Virus record (IMG/VR): IMGVR_UViG_3300012359_000039 | Span: 1-35,095 of that record | Direction: 5' to 3' (one strand) | DNA: 35,095 nucleotides | Source: a virus | Part shown: positions 1-6,703 of the stretch, in pieces | Layout: every line of letters starts with the position of its first letter | How positions within the stretch are numbered: the stretch's first letter is position 1 | The notes under the pieces: generated by a model | The model's input: only the letters and a program-made list of their open reading frames with translations | Database searches by the model: none | Told to the model about the DNA's origin: nothing | Position numbers and translations under genes: made by a program

Positions 1-126
1 GTCACCAGCGCCGGAACCATCCGTCACGACCCTCCCCCCCTACCCCTGACCTGCGGAAACGCGGCAGGCTTGCGGGGTGGTGACCATGCCGGGGACAGGC
101 GCCCGTGCGGTGGTCACTGACCGTGG

Positions 127-154
127 TCCGCGGTCACTGGTTCGCGGTCACTGA
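127..154. repeat. Tandem 14-bp direct repeat
   Basis: Two adjacent 14-bp units share the core CGCGGTCACTG (129-139 and 143-153), and a related GGTCACTGA lies just upstream at 112-120. They sit downstream of the stop of the leftmost HNH gene, in the 176 bases at the window edge where I see no gene. They could be a protein-binding site or part of a packaging/end region; nothing in the sequence decides between these. Confidence 0.5.
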
Positions 155-176
155 TCGTGACTGGTCCCGGATGGTG

Positions 177-506
177 TCACCATTGCCTGCTGGTCATCCA
201 CCGCGTCGTGCCGCGCATGCGGTTGCCGCGCCTGGCGTTCAGGATCGCGGTGGTCTTGCGCTGCCCGTCGGAGCGGTTACATCCGCGGTGGGCCGGGCCA
301 CGCCAGCCGGCGCGATCGTCGGTGTGGTCAAGGTCCCAGGGTGTGCCGGGCTGGATCCACGAGCCGCACTTGACGCACCACGCCTGGCCTGCGTCGACCC
401 TGGGCTTCCACTGGGCGCGGAGCCGGGCGTGCGGGCCGCCGTAGCCGCGCTGCGCGGTGCTGCCCCGGCGCGCCCACCGCTGGTAGTCCCGGCGGGTGCG
501 GGCCAT
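177..506 (-). CDS. HNH endonuclease, terminase-neighbour type
   Basis: A 109-aa basic protein. The ATG at 506 is preferred over the ATG at 635 because it follows the previous stop by two bases (TGACCATG) and has GAGG upstream. A first zinc pair (CVKC) is followed by WDLDHTDD and HRGCN, the HNH core in which the D-H pair and the final N form the metal/catalytic site. Short Arg-rich HNH proteins of this shape usually sit immediately before terminase in actinophages and help DNA packaging. Terminase would therefore be expected beyond the left edge; that is inference. The other HNH genes in the window are unrelated in shape. Confidence 0.8.
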   Translation of the reverse strand: MARTRRDYQRWARRGSTAQRGYGGPHARLRAQWKPRVDAGQAWCVKCGSWIQPGTPWDLDHTDDRAGWRGPAHRGCNRSDGQRKTTAILNARRGNRMRGTTRWMTSRQW

Positions 507-508
507 GG

Positions 509-604
509 TCAGAGCCTCTGTCGGAGTTGAACCGCTACCGCACGGCAGGGCACGGAATCCGTCTTGACCCCTGCCAGCAGACCCACCGGGGAGAGGCAAG
601 CCAT
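509..604 (-). CDS. Possible 31-aa peptide
   Basis: ATG at 604 follows the TGA of the upstream gene by two bases, and its own TGA sits two bases before the HNH start, so it fits the TGACCATG spacing used along this operon. The product (MACLSPVG...) has no recognisable motif. It may only be spacer carrying the ribosome binding site of the HNH gene. Confidence 0.35.
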   Translation of the reverse strand: MACLSPVGLLAGVKTDSVPCRAVAVQLRQRL

Positions 605-606
605 GG

Positions 607-780
607 TCAGTCCTGCTCCAGTGCCCGCGCCGCATTCCCGAGCAGCGCCATGACCTTCTCGTGAAACTTCTGCTCAGCTGCCCAGTCGGCGGCGCAGAAC
701 CAGTGGTCGAAGCCCAGTTCGTCGGTGAGCTTGACCGCGACGTCCTCGGTCAGGCAGTCGTAGCAGCGCGGCGCGGCCAT
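607..780 (-). CDS. Small zinc-ribbon-like protein, 57 aa
   Basis: Too short for a usual ORF cut-off but well formed: it starts at ATG 780, directly after a TGACC junction with the upstream gene, and ends in TGACC before the next ATG. The N-terminus carries CYDC (residues 6-9) and a later single Cys (C29) near FDHWFCAADW; the C-terminal half is helical. Small Cys-containing proteins like this are common in actinophage accessory operons, with unknown function. Confidence 0.6.
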   Translation of the reverse strand: MAAPRCYDCLTEDVAVKLTDELGFDHWFCAADWAAEQKFHEKVMALLGNAARALEQD

Positions 781-782
781 GG

Positions 783-998
783 TCACCTGGTGACGGTGCG
801 GCCGGGGTGGTCCTGCGCCTCGGCCACGGCCTCGCGGATCCGGTAGTCGCGCCCGGGTTCGCCGTCAATGTTGTCGCCGAGGAACTCCGCGGTGATATTG
901 GCGATTGCCTGGCGCAGGTCGAGGTGCACTTCCTCCGTGCGCTTGCTGTGCAGGGCGGTCGCCTCGTCGATGGCGGCCCGGTACTCGCGGATGTTCAC
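783..998 (-). CDS. Hypothetical protein, 71 aa
   Basis: A GTG start at 998 (VNIREYRAAIDEA...) is favoured over the ATG at 1052 because the latter would overlap the whole of the upstream 25-aa gene; GGGA lies just before it. The product is hydrophilic and mostly helical with many Glu and Arg, suggesting a soluble helical protein. It ends in TGACC before the next gene. No family recognised. Confidence 0.55.
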   Translation of the reverse strand: MNIREYRAAIDEATALHSKRTEEVHLDLRQAIANITAEFLGDNIDGEPGRDYRIREAVAEAQDHPGRTVTR

Positions 999-1018
999 GG
1001 TCCCGAGTCTGCCATGGC

Positions 1019-1096
1019 TCAGCGCACGCTCACGCGGACGTGCCCGGCCCACAGGACGGCGAGGACGGCGATGAGCAGGATCAGCCAGCGCGGCAT
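1019..1096 (-). CDS. Single-pass membrane micropeptide, 25 aa (copy 1)
   Basis: ATG at 1096 opens MPRWLILLIAVLAVLW followed by a short basic tail: one membrane-spanning helix with a positively charged N-terminus. The first nine residues and the underlying DNA (about 28 bases) are repeated at the start of the 28-aa gene at 1647-1733, which supports it being a real, duplicated gene. Phage micropeptides of this kind can act at the membrane (holin accessory, exclusion), but the role is unknown. Confidence 0.55.
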   Translation of the reverse strand: MPRWLILLIAVLAVLWAGHVRVSVR

Positions 1097-1121
1097 GGCG
1101 GTCAATCGTCGCCTCCCCTGG

Positions 1122-1505
1122 TCAGCGGGTTGCGGCCGGGACGCCTATCTCGCGGGCGGCACCGACGGTGAACACGGCCGACTTGACCTCCTGGCTCTTG
1201 CGGAGTTCCTCGACGAAGCGGGCCATGATGGCGTCAGCGTCGTCGTCGCGGCCGTTGTCGTGGATGCCGTGGCCGTGGATGGTCATTGCCCATTCACCCA
1301 TGGTGATCAGTCCTTCTTTCGGCACGAGGGGGATAGTGGCGAACGCGAGGCGGGCGAACTCTACCGCCGCCGGGTGCAGGCGGCCGAGCGGCTGCGCGGG
1401 CGAGTAGTGCAACCGGAACGCGGAACTGGCCTCGATCGCCTCGGCGGCGGCGCGGACACAGGCGGGCAGCGCCATGGCCTCGGCCTCGACGTCTATGTCA
1501 GCCAT
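1122..1505 (-). CDS. Hypothetical protein, 127 aa
   Basis: Starts at ATG 1505, overlapping the 3' end of the upstream gene by 8 bases. The N-terminal half is Ala-rich and helical. The C-terminal part begins GEWAMTIHGHGIHDN and continues with an Asp-rich stretch (DDDADAIMARFVEEL), a pattern I recognise loosely from actinobacterial phage proteins of unknown function. An internal ATG before GEWAMTI (near residue 69) could give a shorter second product. Confidence 0.6.
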   Translation of the reverse strand: MADIDVEAEAMALPACVRAAAEAIEASSAFRLHYSPAQPLGRLHPAAVEFARLAFATIPLVPKEGLITMGEWAMTIHGHGIHDNGRDDDADAIMARFVEELRKSQEVKSAVFTVGAAREIGVPAATR

Positions 1506-1644
1506 GGTCGTGCCTGCTGCACGGCCAGCTCCGGGTGATCCACGAGCCGCCGGGGTGCAGTTCGTGCCAGATGACGCAGCCGCACGCCCACCCGGTGCGG
1601 TTGCAGGCCATCTGCCAGGCGCCCCTGATCGCGGCGGCGGCCAT
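1498..1644 (-). CDS. Small Cys-containing protein, 48 aa
   Basis: ATG at 1644 follows the stop of the upstream micropeptide by two bases (TGACCATGG). The product has CNRTGWACGC (residues 14-23) and Trp-rich segments, compatible with a small metal-binding or membrane-surface peptide. The 3' end overlaps the start of the next gene by 8 bases, so translation is likely coupled. Function unknown. Confidence 0.5.
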   Translation of the reverse strand: MAAAAIRGAWQMACNRTGWACGCVIWHELHPGGSWITRSWPCSRHDHG

Positions 1645-1646
1645 GG

Positions 1647-1733
1647 TCACGGCGCCGCCGGGCCGGGGATGCGGATCTCGGCGATGGCCAGGATGACCAG
1701 GGCGGCAATGAGCAGGATCAGCCAGCGCGGCAT
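1647..1733 (-). CDS. Single-pass membrane micropeptide, 28 aa (copy 2)
   Basis: MPRWLILLIAALVILAIAE is a near copy of the N-terminus of the 25-aa gene at 1019-1096. Its C-terminus AEIRIPGPAAP is in turn a near copy of the end of the unrelated 44-aa protein at 2358-2492, down to the DNA level. It therefore looks like a mosaic of two neighbouring genes. It is joined to its neighbours by TGACCATG on both sides. Confidence 0.55.
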   Translation of the reverse strand: MPRWLILLIAALVILAIAEIRIPGPAAP

Positions 1734-1735
1734 GG

Positions 1736-1957
1736 TCAGCTCCCGAACTCCACCCATACCGGCGGCTGCGACGGCGGGCACGGGCCGGGTCCATGGTGGC
1801 CTGAGCAGGCGGTGGTGTAGGTGTGCTGCGCCGCGCCCTGCCAGCCGATCGGCGTGATGGTGGCGAATGCGGGGTTGAGCACGAGGTGGCCGCCGCAGAA
1901 GGTGCCCGCGCAGTAGCAGGCGTTGTGGTACTCGAGGCCATTCGCCTTGGTGCACAT
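1736..1957 (-). CDS. Small Cys-rich protein, 73 aa
   Basis: ATG at 1957 has a strong ribosome binding site: CCGGAGGTAACCATG, identical to that before the gene at 2358-2492. The product carries four cysteines (NACYCAGTFC plus one near TTACSG) and many aromatic and Pro residues, suggesting a compact metal- or disulfide-stabilised fold. It ends two bases before the next ATG. Function unknown. Confidence 0.65.
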   Translation of the reverse strand: MCTKANGLEYHNACYCAGTFCGGHLVLNPAFATITPIGWQGAAQHTYTTACSGHHGPGPCPPSQPPVWVEFGS

Positions 1958-1976
1958 GGTTACCTCCGGTCAGATG

Positions 1977-2168
1977 TCAGTGCACGACGCTGAGCGGCGG
2001 CCGGCAGCGGTGGGCAAGCGCCGCGTCATCCGCCGCTTCCTCGCTGGTATACCCGACACCATCCGCCCCGCATGGGCAGGTCCATACCCAGCCTGCCGGG
2101 AGCGCGCGGCCTTGAGATGTCCTCTCACCTTCTGCGGCGGGACCCCAGACAAGCACGTCAGGCATCAC
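1977..2168 (-). CDS. Hypothetical protein with CPCGADG motif, 63 aa
   Basis: GTG at 2168 lies nine bases after GGAGGAGG and is immediately followed by ATG at 2165, so either may be used. The product includes WVWTCPCGADGVGYTSEEAA and a C-terminal HRC, which could bind zinc through Cys/Cys/His/Cys. This CxCG...HxC layout recurs in short actinophage proteins without an assigned role. Confidence 0.6.
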   Translation of the reverse strand: MMPDVLVWGPAAEGERTSQGRALPAGWVWTCPCGADGVGYTSEEAADDAALAHRCRPPLSVVH

Positions 2169-2187
2169 CCATGTCAGCCTCCTCCGG

Positions 2188-2355
2188 TCAGAACAGCGGG
2201 GTCTCGGCCATGGGTGCCGTGGTCTCGAAGTAGACGAGGTCCTGGTAGCCGGGGGCCATGGCCGCGAACTCCGCCTGGGCGGTCTCGTCGGGGACGTGTT
2301 CCCAGCCGTGGTCGGTGAGGCGGTACCAGCCGGGTTCGCGGAGCGGCTCAGCCAT
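2188..2355 (-). CDS. Hypothetical acidic protein, 55 aa
   Basis: ATG at 2355 follows the upstream stop by two bases. The product (MAEPLREPGWYRLTDHGWEH...) is acidic and aromatic-rich, without Cys or membrane segments. Codon use is GC-saturated like its neighbours and the spacing is that of the rest of the operon, which is the main support for it being real. Confidence 0.55.
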   Translation of the reverse strand: MAEPLREPGWYRLTDHGWEHVPDETAQAEFAAMAPGYQDLVYFETTAPMAETPLF

Positions 2356-2357
2356 GG

Positions 2358-2492
2358 TCACGGGACCGCCGGGCCGGGGATGCGGATCTCGGCGGTGATG
2401 ACGCCGTTCTCGTCCTGGGCGAGCTCAACAACGGCGCCGTCGACGGGGCCGCGGGGGATGCGTACAGGCAGCATGGCAATCGGGCCGTCCAT
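2358..2492 (-). CDS. Hypothetical protein, 44 aa
   Basis: ATG at 2492 has CCGGAGGTAACC directly upstream, the same ribosome binding segment as the gene at 1736-1957. The product (MDGPIAMLPVRIPRG...) ends AEIRIPGPAVP, almost the C-terminus of the 28-aa membrane micropeptide. It is the first gene of this small-gene run; about 235 bases without a convincing gene lie upstream (2493-2729). Confidence 0.6.
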   Translation of the reverse strand: MDGPIAMLPVRIPRGPVDGAVVELAQDENGVITAEIRIPGPAVP

Positions 2493-2729
2493 GGTTACCT
2501 CCGGGTAAAAGCGCCAGGTCCCGGCGTCCGGGGGGGTTTGGATGCCGGGCCTGGCTGCCGCGCTGGGGAGGGCCCGCAGGGATGGGTATCGGGGGTGCGG
2601 GCGTTAGCGGGCGCGAGCCGCACGCGGGTGCGTCCGGGCATGCGGCGTCAGGCACAGTTCACCGCGCGCAACCGCCGCTGTCAAGCGCCCCGCGCCAGGT
2701 GTCTCCGGCTGCGGGCAGCCTGCCGGGGC

Positions 2730-3014
2730 TCAGATGAACTCCGTCGCGGGCACCTCAGCCCACGCGACAGACTCCTGGCCCCACGCTTCGCGCAGCTTAG
2801 CCAGCTCCTGCTTGACCAGCGGCACGTCCGCATCGGCGAACACCACGCAGAAGCAGGCGTTCTGGTAAGGCTGGTCCGGCAGCGAGTACCACTCGCCGTG
2901 CGTCTCGCGTGCCCGGCCACTGAGCGCGAGCCTGACCTGCTGCACGAAGGCGGCCCAGTCGGCCTGACTGAGCTTGTCATCGCTGTTGCCGGCCGACACG
3001 TAAGCGGTGATCAT
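2730..3014 (-). CDS. Hypothetical protein, 94 aa
   Basis: The ATG at 3014 (MITAYVSAGNSDDKLSQADW) has GAGGA about 10 bases upstream; a GTG at 3038 overlapping the upstream stop is the alternative. The protein looks like a small alpha/beta fold: an aromatic strand (ACFCVVFADADVP) lies between two helices. No catalytic motif is visible. It lies downstream of the secreted-protein gene and probably shares its transcript. Confidence 0.65.
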   Translation of the reverse strand: MITAYVSAGNSDDKLSQADWAAFVQQVRLALSGRARETHGEWYSLPDQPYQNACFCVVFADADVPLVKQELAKLREAWGQESVAWAEVPATEFI

Positions 3015-3034
3015 CGTGTGCGTCCTCGTGTGCG

Positions 3035-3886
3035 TCACGGGCAGCTGAAGAAGCCGGGGGTCAGGGCGGTGACCGGGTTCGTGCAGCCGATCACCTTCCA
3101 GATCTCGTTGGCGCGGTCGTTCTCCGGGAAGGCGAGCACCTGCGGGCCGCGGCCGCCGCGGGCGTCCAGGACGAGCGGGTGGTTGAACGCGTTGCCGGAC
3201 ATGGCGTTATTGGCGAGCACGTAGCCGCCGGCGGCCGGGATCGGTGACCAGGTCTGGAACCGGTTGGCGAGGTTGACGACGCCGGGCACGCCCGCGCCGC
3301 CGTCAGGGGCCCCGGCGGTGAAGTGCGCGCCGAACGTATTGCAGGTCCGCTCGACGGCGTGCCAGCGGATCGCCAGGCCGCCCCACCAGGTCCTCGGCCC
3401 GTCGCGGACGGCCTCGACGGACAGGCACAGGTTGCCGGTGCTGTTAATGGTCCCGCCGAGGTGACGGCCGTCCGGGGTGACCTCGGCCACGTACTCGCCG
3501 AACCCGGACACCGGGTCCAGGACCGGGCTGCCGTTCGTGCCGCACGGCATGGCCGCTGTCGGGGCGACCGGGGCGCTGCCGACGGTGAACGAGCACGCCT
3601 GCCAGACGGTGAAGTCCTGGGCGGAGTCGCTGGCACTGTACGGGGTGACGGTCACCTGCGCGTTCCACGTGTCGCTCGCCGCTGTCAGCGTGAGCGAGGA
3701 CGCGTCGGGCTGGATGCCGGAGCCGAGCAGCGGCAGGTAAACCCCGCCGCAGCCGATGGGCGCGCTGACGGGGGTGGCGATGCTGGTGCACGTGCCGGTG
3801 GTGGCGCGCGCCGCGGTGGCGCCGGCTGCGGCCAGGGCGGCGGCGAGGACGGCGCCCGCCGCGAGCGCGGTGATGCGTCTGGACAT
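3035..3886 (-). CDS. Secreted protein, possible lectin-like C-terminus, 283 aa
   Basis: Starts at ATG 3886 with GGGAGG about 8 bases upstream. Residues 1-30 form a signal peptide: basic n-region MSRR, an Ala-rich hydrophobic core and an ARA-T cleavage site. The mature part has six to eight Cys, many Thr/Ser/Gly and beta-rich sequence. Near the C-terminus, LVLDARGGRGPQVLAF followed by NEIWKVIGC resembles one repeat of ricin-type beta-trefoil carbohydrate binding; this is a weak resemblance only. It is the only clear export substrate in the left half and could act on the host surface, as a lysogenic-conversion or exclusion factor. That role is inference. Confidence 0.7.
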   Translation of the reverse strand: MSRRITALAAGAVLAAALAAAGATAARATTGTCTSIATPVSAPIGCGGVYLPLLGSGIQPDASSLTLTAASDTWNAQVTVTPYSASDSAQDFTVWQACSFTVGSAPVAPTAAMPCGTNGSPVLDPVSGFGEYVAEVTPDGRHLGGTINSTGNLCLSVEAVRDGPRTWWGGLAIRWHAVERTCNTFGAHFTAGAPDGGAGVPGVVNLANRFQTWSPIPAAGGYVLANNAMSGNAFNHPLVLDARGGRGPQVLAFPENDRANEIWKVIGCTNPVTALTPGFFSCP

Positions 3887-3960
3887 GGAGGCGCCTCCCG
3901 GTGCGGTCAGTTGCGGTCAACCTACAGGACGCGCCAGGGCGCCGCGCGGATTACGGGCGG

Positions 3961-4131
3961 TCAGCCGCCATCGCCCACTACGGCCCTGACTACAGCCTGC
4001 GCGGCGGCATCCCAGTGCGCCCGGATGGCCGGGCTCTGGCCTGCCCAGTCCGGCAGGTCCTCGCCGTGGATGCTCTTGCCGCCGCAGCTCTTGATGTACG
4101 CCTCGTAGGCGATCTGGCCCAAGTCGTCCAT
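3961..4131 (-). CDS. Hypothetical protein, 56 aa
   Basis: The ATG at 4131 follows the upstream stop with GAGGA between them; ATG 4155 or GTG 4140 are alternatives. The product (MDDLGQIAYEAYIKSCGGKS...) fits a recurrent small phage protein in which a helix is followed by GGKS, LPDW and a Trp-containing helix with Ala-rich end. Function is unknown. Confidence 0.65.
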   Translation of the reverse strand: MDDLGQIAYEAYIKSCGGKSIHGEDLPDWAGQSPAIRAHWDAAAQAVVRAVVGDGG

Positions 4132-4136
4132 TCCTC

Positions 4137-4304
4137 TCACGGTCCCAGGATGCAAGCACGCTCACGGTTAGTCGGGCAGCCGCCAGTACACGGACCCGCC
4201 GTGAACGGGCAGTACACGTCGGTGCTGTCCAGGTAGCCCGACTCCTCGGCGCGGCACAGCGGGCCGCTGTTCGTCAGCGGGTAATCATATGCGGGTTCAT
4301 CCAT
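4137..4304 (-). CDS. Small Cys-rich protein, 55 aa
   Basis: ATG at 4304 is preceded by AGGAGGG at good spacing, which decides the start. Five cysteines (C17, then CPF..CTGGC, then C52) are spread through an otherwise polar protein. It probably binds a metal or folds with disulfides. The role is unknown. Confidence 0.65.
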   Translation of the reverse strand: MDEPAYDYPLTNSGPLCRAEESGYLDSTDVYCPFTAGPCTGGCPTNRERACILGP

Positions 4305-4554
4305 GCGTCCCTCCTGGCGCGTCCTGCACGGTGAGCCACGGCGCCAGCGCAGCGTGAAGGCGCTGCAGCTCGCCGATTTCATAAAGGGCATGGCCGCGGC
4401 CGCCGCGGCTGCCGGGCAGCTTCCTGGCCTCGCCGACGGGCACCAGGCCGGGCAGGTTACGGACGATGACCGCGAACCGGGCCTCCTCGACGGGCTGCCC
4501 GGCGCGCCCGAACTCCTCGCACGCCTCGCCGAGGGTCCACCCGTGGGCGGTCAC
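4297..4554 (-). CDS. Small HTH-like DNA-binding protein, 85 aa
   Basis: GTG at 4554 overlaps the upstream TGA (GTGA). The sequence starts GWTLGEACEEFGRAGQPVEE, a helix-turn-helix-like opening in which residues after the turn would read DNA. A basic GSRGGRGHALYEIGEL wing-like segment and a C-terminal helix (LHAALAPWLT) follow. This layout resembles small excisionase-type regulators of actinobacterial elements. It might control this operon; no operator was identified. Confidence 0.55.
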   Translation of the reverse strand: MTAHGWTLGEACEEFGRAGQPVEEARFAVIVRNLPGLVPVGEARKLPGSRGGRGHALYEIGELQRLHAALAPWLTVQDAPGGTHG

Positions 4555-4739
4555 GGCGCGCGGTCCAGAAGATCGCGGTACCGTTCCCAGGCCGCACGCT
4601 CCCGCTTGCGCAGCTCCACGTCCATCGCAGTCGGGCGATAGCCCTCCGGGCGTGAATCCAGCCGGTCGATCTCCCGCCACACCGTGACGGATGCGGCAAG
4701 GAATTCGGCTTGCGCCCTGGCCAGCTCATCAGTGCTCAC
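4551..4739 (-). CDS. Hypothetical helical protein, 62 aa
   Basis: GTG at 4739 overlaps the previous stop by four bases. The product (VSTDELARAQAEFLAASV...) is almost entirely helical and charged (REIDRLDSRPEGYRPTAMDV, then a Glu/Arg helix), suggesting a coiled-coil or helical bundle partner protein. It is coupled to the HTH-like gene that follows. Confidence 0.6.
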   Translation of the reverse strand: MSTDELARAQAEFLAASVTVWREIDRLDSRPEGYRPTAMDVELRKRERAAWERYRDLLDRAP

Positions 4740-5017
4740 CCGGCGTCCCGGGCGGCGAGGATGGCGCGGAGCTGGGCGACGGTCATCTCCTCCGCGTGGA
4801 TCGCGTCCGCCGCGTGCGGCCACGCTATCCACACGCCCATGGCGGCGTGCCGCCACTCCTCCAGGATCTTGCCGGGCACGGCCGCGACGGCGAGCATGGT
4901 GTCACCGCCGAGCCCGTCGAGCGGCGGCGGGGCGCGCACCTCCCGGACGACGACCAAAGCGACGCCGGGCGGCATGCGGTCATCAACGACCACCGGGATG
5001 CCGAAGAGCTCAGTCAG
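4736..5017 (-). CDS. Hypothetical protein, 93 aa, unusual start
   Basis: The conserved-looking part begins LTELFGIPVVVDD and no ATG or GTG precedes it closely. A CTG at 5017, overlapping the stop of the upstream gene (CTGACTGA), gives the most natural N-terminus; the ATG at 4960-4980 would lose the TELFGIPV part. Alternatively the upstream frame runs in by a frameshift: the same frame upstream reads CACPGAP, which resembles the end of the preceding Cys-containing protein. The C-terminus ends with a helix (MTVAQLRAILAARDAG) and overlaps the next start by four bases. Confidence 0.55.
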   Translation of the reverse strand: MTELFGIPVVVDDRMPPGVALVVVREVRAPPPLDGLGGDTMLAVAAVPGKILEEWRHAAMGVWIAWPHAADAIHAEEMTVAQLRAILAARDAG

Positions 5018-5222
5018 CGGGCCCGCCGACGCGGGGGACGACGCGGCGGGCGCCCCTGGACAGGCACACGGCGGGGCGGCGGGCGCCGCGCGGCTGCCGG
5101 TTATGCGGGCCGAGGGCAACGAACCTCCGGCCTGCGGCGTCTTCCTGGGGTCCGACAGCGCGGCCGGAGACGGTCCGCCCGCACTCGGGGCAGACGCCTT
5201 TCGCGCGCTCCTGCGCAGCCAT
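5010..5222 (-). CDS. Small zinc-finger-like protein, 70 aa
   Basis: ATG at 5222 directly follows the upstream TAG. The N-terminus GVCPECGRTVSGRAV is a classic half zinc ribbon; a later GPHNRQP and one more Cys follow. Wobble positions are almost all G/C, supporting this frame. The C-terminal 20 residues are Arg-rich and may be in the wrong frame (see the following gene). Confidence 0.6.
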   Translation of the reverse strand: MAAQERAKGVCPECGRTVSGRAVGPQEDAAGRRFVALGPHNRQPRGARRPAVCLSRGARRVVPRVGGPAD

Positions 5223-5453
5223 CTACGTGCCATTCGCCGCCGCTCCGAGCACGCCCGAAACGGACTGGCGGGGCAGCGCGCCAAGCAGCGCCAGGGCTAG
5301 CACGCGCGCATCATGGGCGGTCAGCGCGACCTCGGCAGTGCGCCCGAGGGCGTCGGCCAGCTTGAGCGCCGCGCCATCTTTCAGGGGCAGCACCTCATAC
5401 CGGACCGGGTAGGCGTCCGAATGGCCGCCCACATCAGCGCCGATGATGCGCAT
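5223..5453 (-). CDS. Hypothetical protein, 76 aa
   Basis: ATG at 5453 is placed by a strong GGAGGAG five bases upstream, even though this makes the gene overlap the 3' end of the previous one by 73 bases in another frame. The product (MRIIGADVGGHSDAYPVRYE...) looks like two beta strands followed by a hydrophobic helix (DARVLALALLGAL). No family recognised. Confidence 0.6.
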   Translation of the reverse strand: MRIIGADVGGHSDAYPVRYEVLPLKDGAALKLADALGRTAEVALTAHDARVLALALLGALPRQSVSGVLGAAANGT

Positions 5454-6115
5454 AACTCCTCCAGATCCGGCACGGTCTCGACCCTGCCGTCCGCCCACGC
5501 GAGCACGGGACGGCCGCGCTCGTCGGTGCCCATGGCGGCGACGGGCCGCAGGCCGTTGCCGTCGAGGCAGCGCCCGCCGTCGGCGCGGGCCCCGGCGAAG
5601 CACTCGACGTGACCGGTCGGGCGGCCCCGGGCGTCGAGCGCGACCTTCAGGGTGACCAGGCACCCGCAGTACGGGCAGGCCCGGCCGCGCAGGTGCCGCC
5701 ACCGCTGCGCCTCGTCGATCGCCGCGACGCTGCGGGCCTCGTCCAGGCGCTGCTCCAGCTCGGCGATGACCAGCCGGTACAGGTCGTCGTCGGCGATCTC
5801 GGCCAGGGCGCCGATGGCGTCCAGCGCCGCCAGCGTGTTGGCGTCGGAGCCGCCGCGCACCGCCAGCGGGCCGCCGCGGCGGGCCCCGGCCGCGTACTTC
5901 AGGACGCCCTCCAGCTGCCGGGCGGTCGCGTGGACGGACGTCAGCGCGAACAGGGCGGCGGCGTTGCCGGGCAGCGGCGCGGCCGGGGGGCGGGCGGCCA
6001 TCCCGGGGGCGGCGGGCGCGGCCACGTCCGGCTCCGGGGCCAGCCGCTCCAGCCGCGGCAGGTAGGAGGCCAGCAGCGTGCACGCCTCCCGCACGAGGTC
6101 CGCCGCAGTGGCCAC
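5381..6115 (-). CDS. Zinc-ribbon protein, 244 aa
   Basis: GTG at 6115 has AGGTGA upstream. Residues 1-60 are Ala/Pro-rich, 60-140 are helical, and about 145-185 contain RACPYCGCLVTLKVAL and a later VECF, a probable four-ligand zinc site. The remainder is acidic (RVETVPDLEELC). Proteins with this CPYC...HVEC arrangement recur in actinobacterial mobile elements but have no assigned role. The last 24 codons overlap the following gene in a different frame, which is unusual here. Confidence 0.65.
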   Translation of the reverse strand: MATAADLVREACTLLASYLPRLERLAPEPDVAAPAAPGMAARPPAAPLPGNAAALFALTSVHATARQLEGVLKYAAGARRGGPLAVRGGSDANTLAALDAIGALAEIADDDLYRLVIAELEQRLDEARSVAAIDEAQRWRHLRGRACPYCGCLVTLKVALDARGRPTGHVECFAGARADGGRCLDGNGLRPVAAMGTDERGRPVLAWADGRVETVPDLEELCASSALMWAAIRTPTRSGMRCCP

Positions 6116-6184
6116 GCATCACCTGCCCGCATCCGCCGGTACCGGGAGACGTACGGAGACCATCGTATCGGGGCAGGTGGCGAG

Positions 6185-6703
6185 TTACGTGCGCGGAACG
6201 GCGGGCTCCGCTCCGGTCAGTGCCGCCGTGATGGCCAGGACGGTCGGGCACGGCCAGTCCTCGCAGCGGCAGTGCACGCACGGGTGGCGGTCCCGGTACG
6301 AGCAGTCCGGGCAGTCGCGCACCGCGTCGAATGACCGGACCGTGTTCTTCGTCCAGTCGTGAGCCTCGCAGCGCAAGCCCAGATCCCAGGAACGGACCGG
6401 CTTGTCCTGACGGGCGTGCAGCTTCAGTGCGGCCTCTACGGCAGCGAGGAGACGGGGCATCGCGGTCCTGGCGGTGATGATGAACGCGGCGTCGGCCTCG
6501 GTGTAGTCCGCCTCCAGGATGTTGGTCAGGTAGGTGATCGCGATCGGCGACGGGGAGTCAAGGGGGCCGATGATGCGGACCTCGGACCACCCTTCATCGG
6601 CGATGTCGCGTCCGTGCTTCTCCTCGCTGCCCCACGGACCCGGAGTGGCTTCGAGGTGAGTCTTGCGCCACCCGGCCAGGGTGGCGGCTAGGTCGTCAGC
6701 CAT
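6185..6703 (-). CDS. Ead/Ea22-like protein with Cys-rich tail, 172 aa
   Basis: The start at ATG 6703 is set by GGAGGAACACG and overlaps the upstream gene by 8 bases. The N-terminal part has the pattern ATPGPWGSEE ... DAAFIITARTAMPRLLAAV, typical of the Ead/Ea22-like accessory proteins in many phages. The C-terminus adds CPDCSY, CVHCRC and CEDWPC-type cysteines, which may bind zinc. Function of the family is unknown. Confidence 0.65.
   Translation of the reverse strand: MADDLAATLAGWRKTHLEATPGPWGSEEKHGRDIADEGWSEVRIIGPLDSPSPIAITYLTNILEADYTEADAAFIITARTAMPRLLAAVEAALKLHARQDKPVRSWDLGLRCEAHDWTKNTVRSFDAVRDCPDCSYRDRHPCVHCRCEDWPCPTVLAITAALTGAEPAVPRT

Noticed and set aside
2425-2655. Minus-strand 76-codon frame in the 2.5 kb gap
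   Set aside because: It is Pro/Arg-rich, overlaps the better supported 44-aa gene in another frame and has no ribosome binding site.
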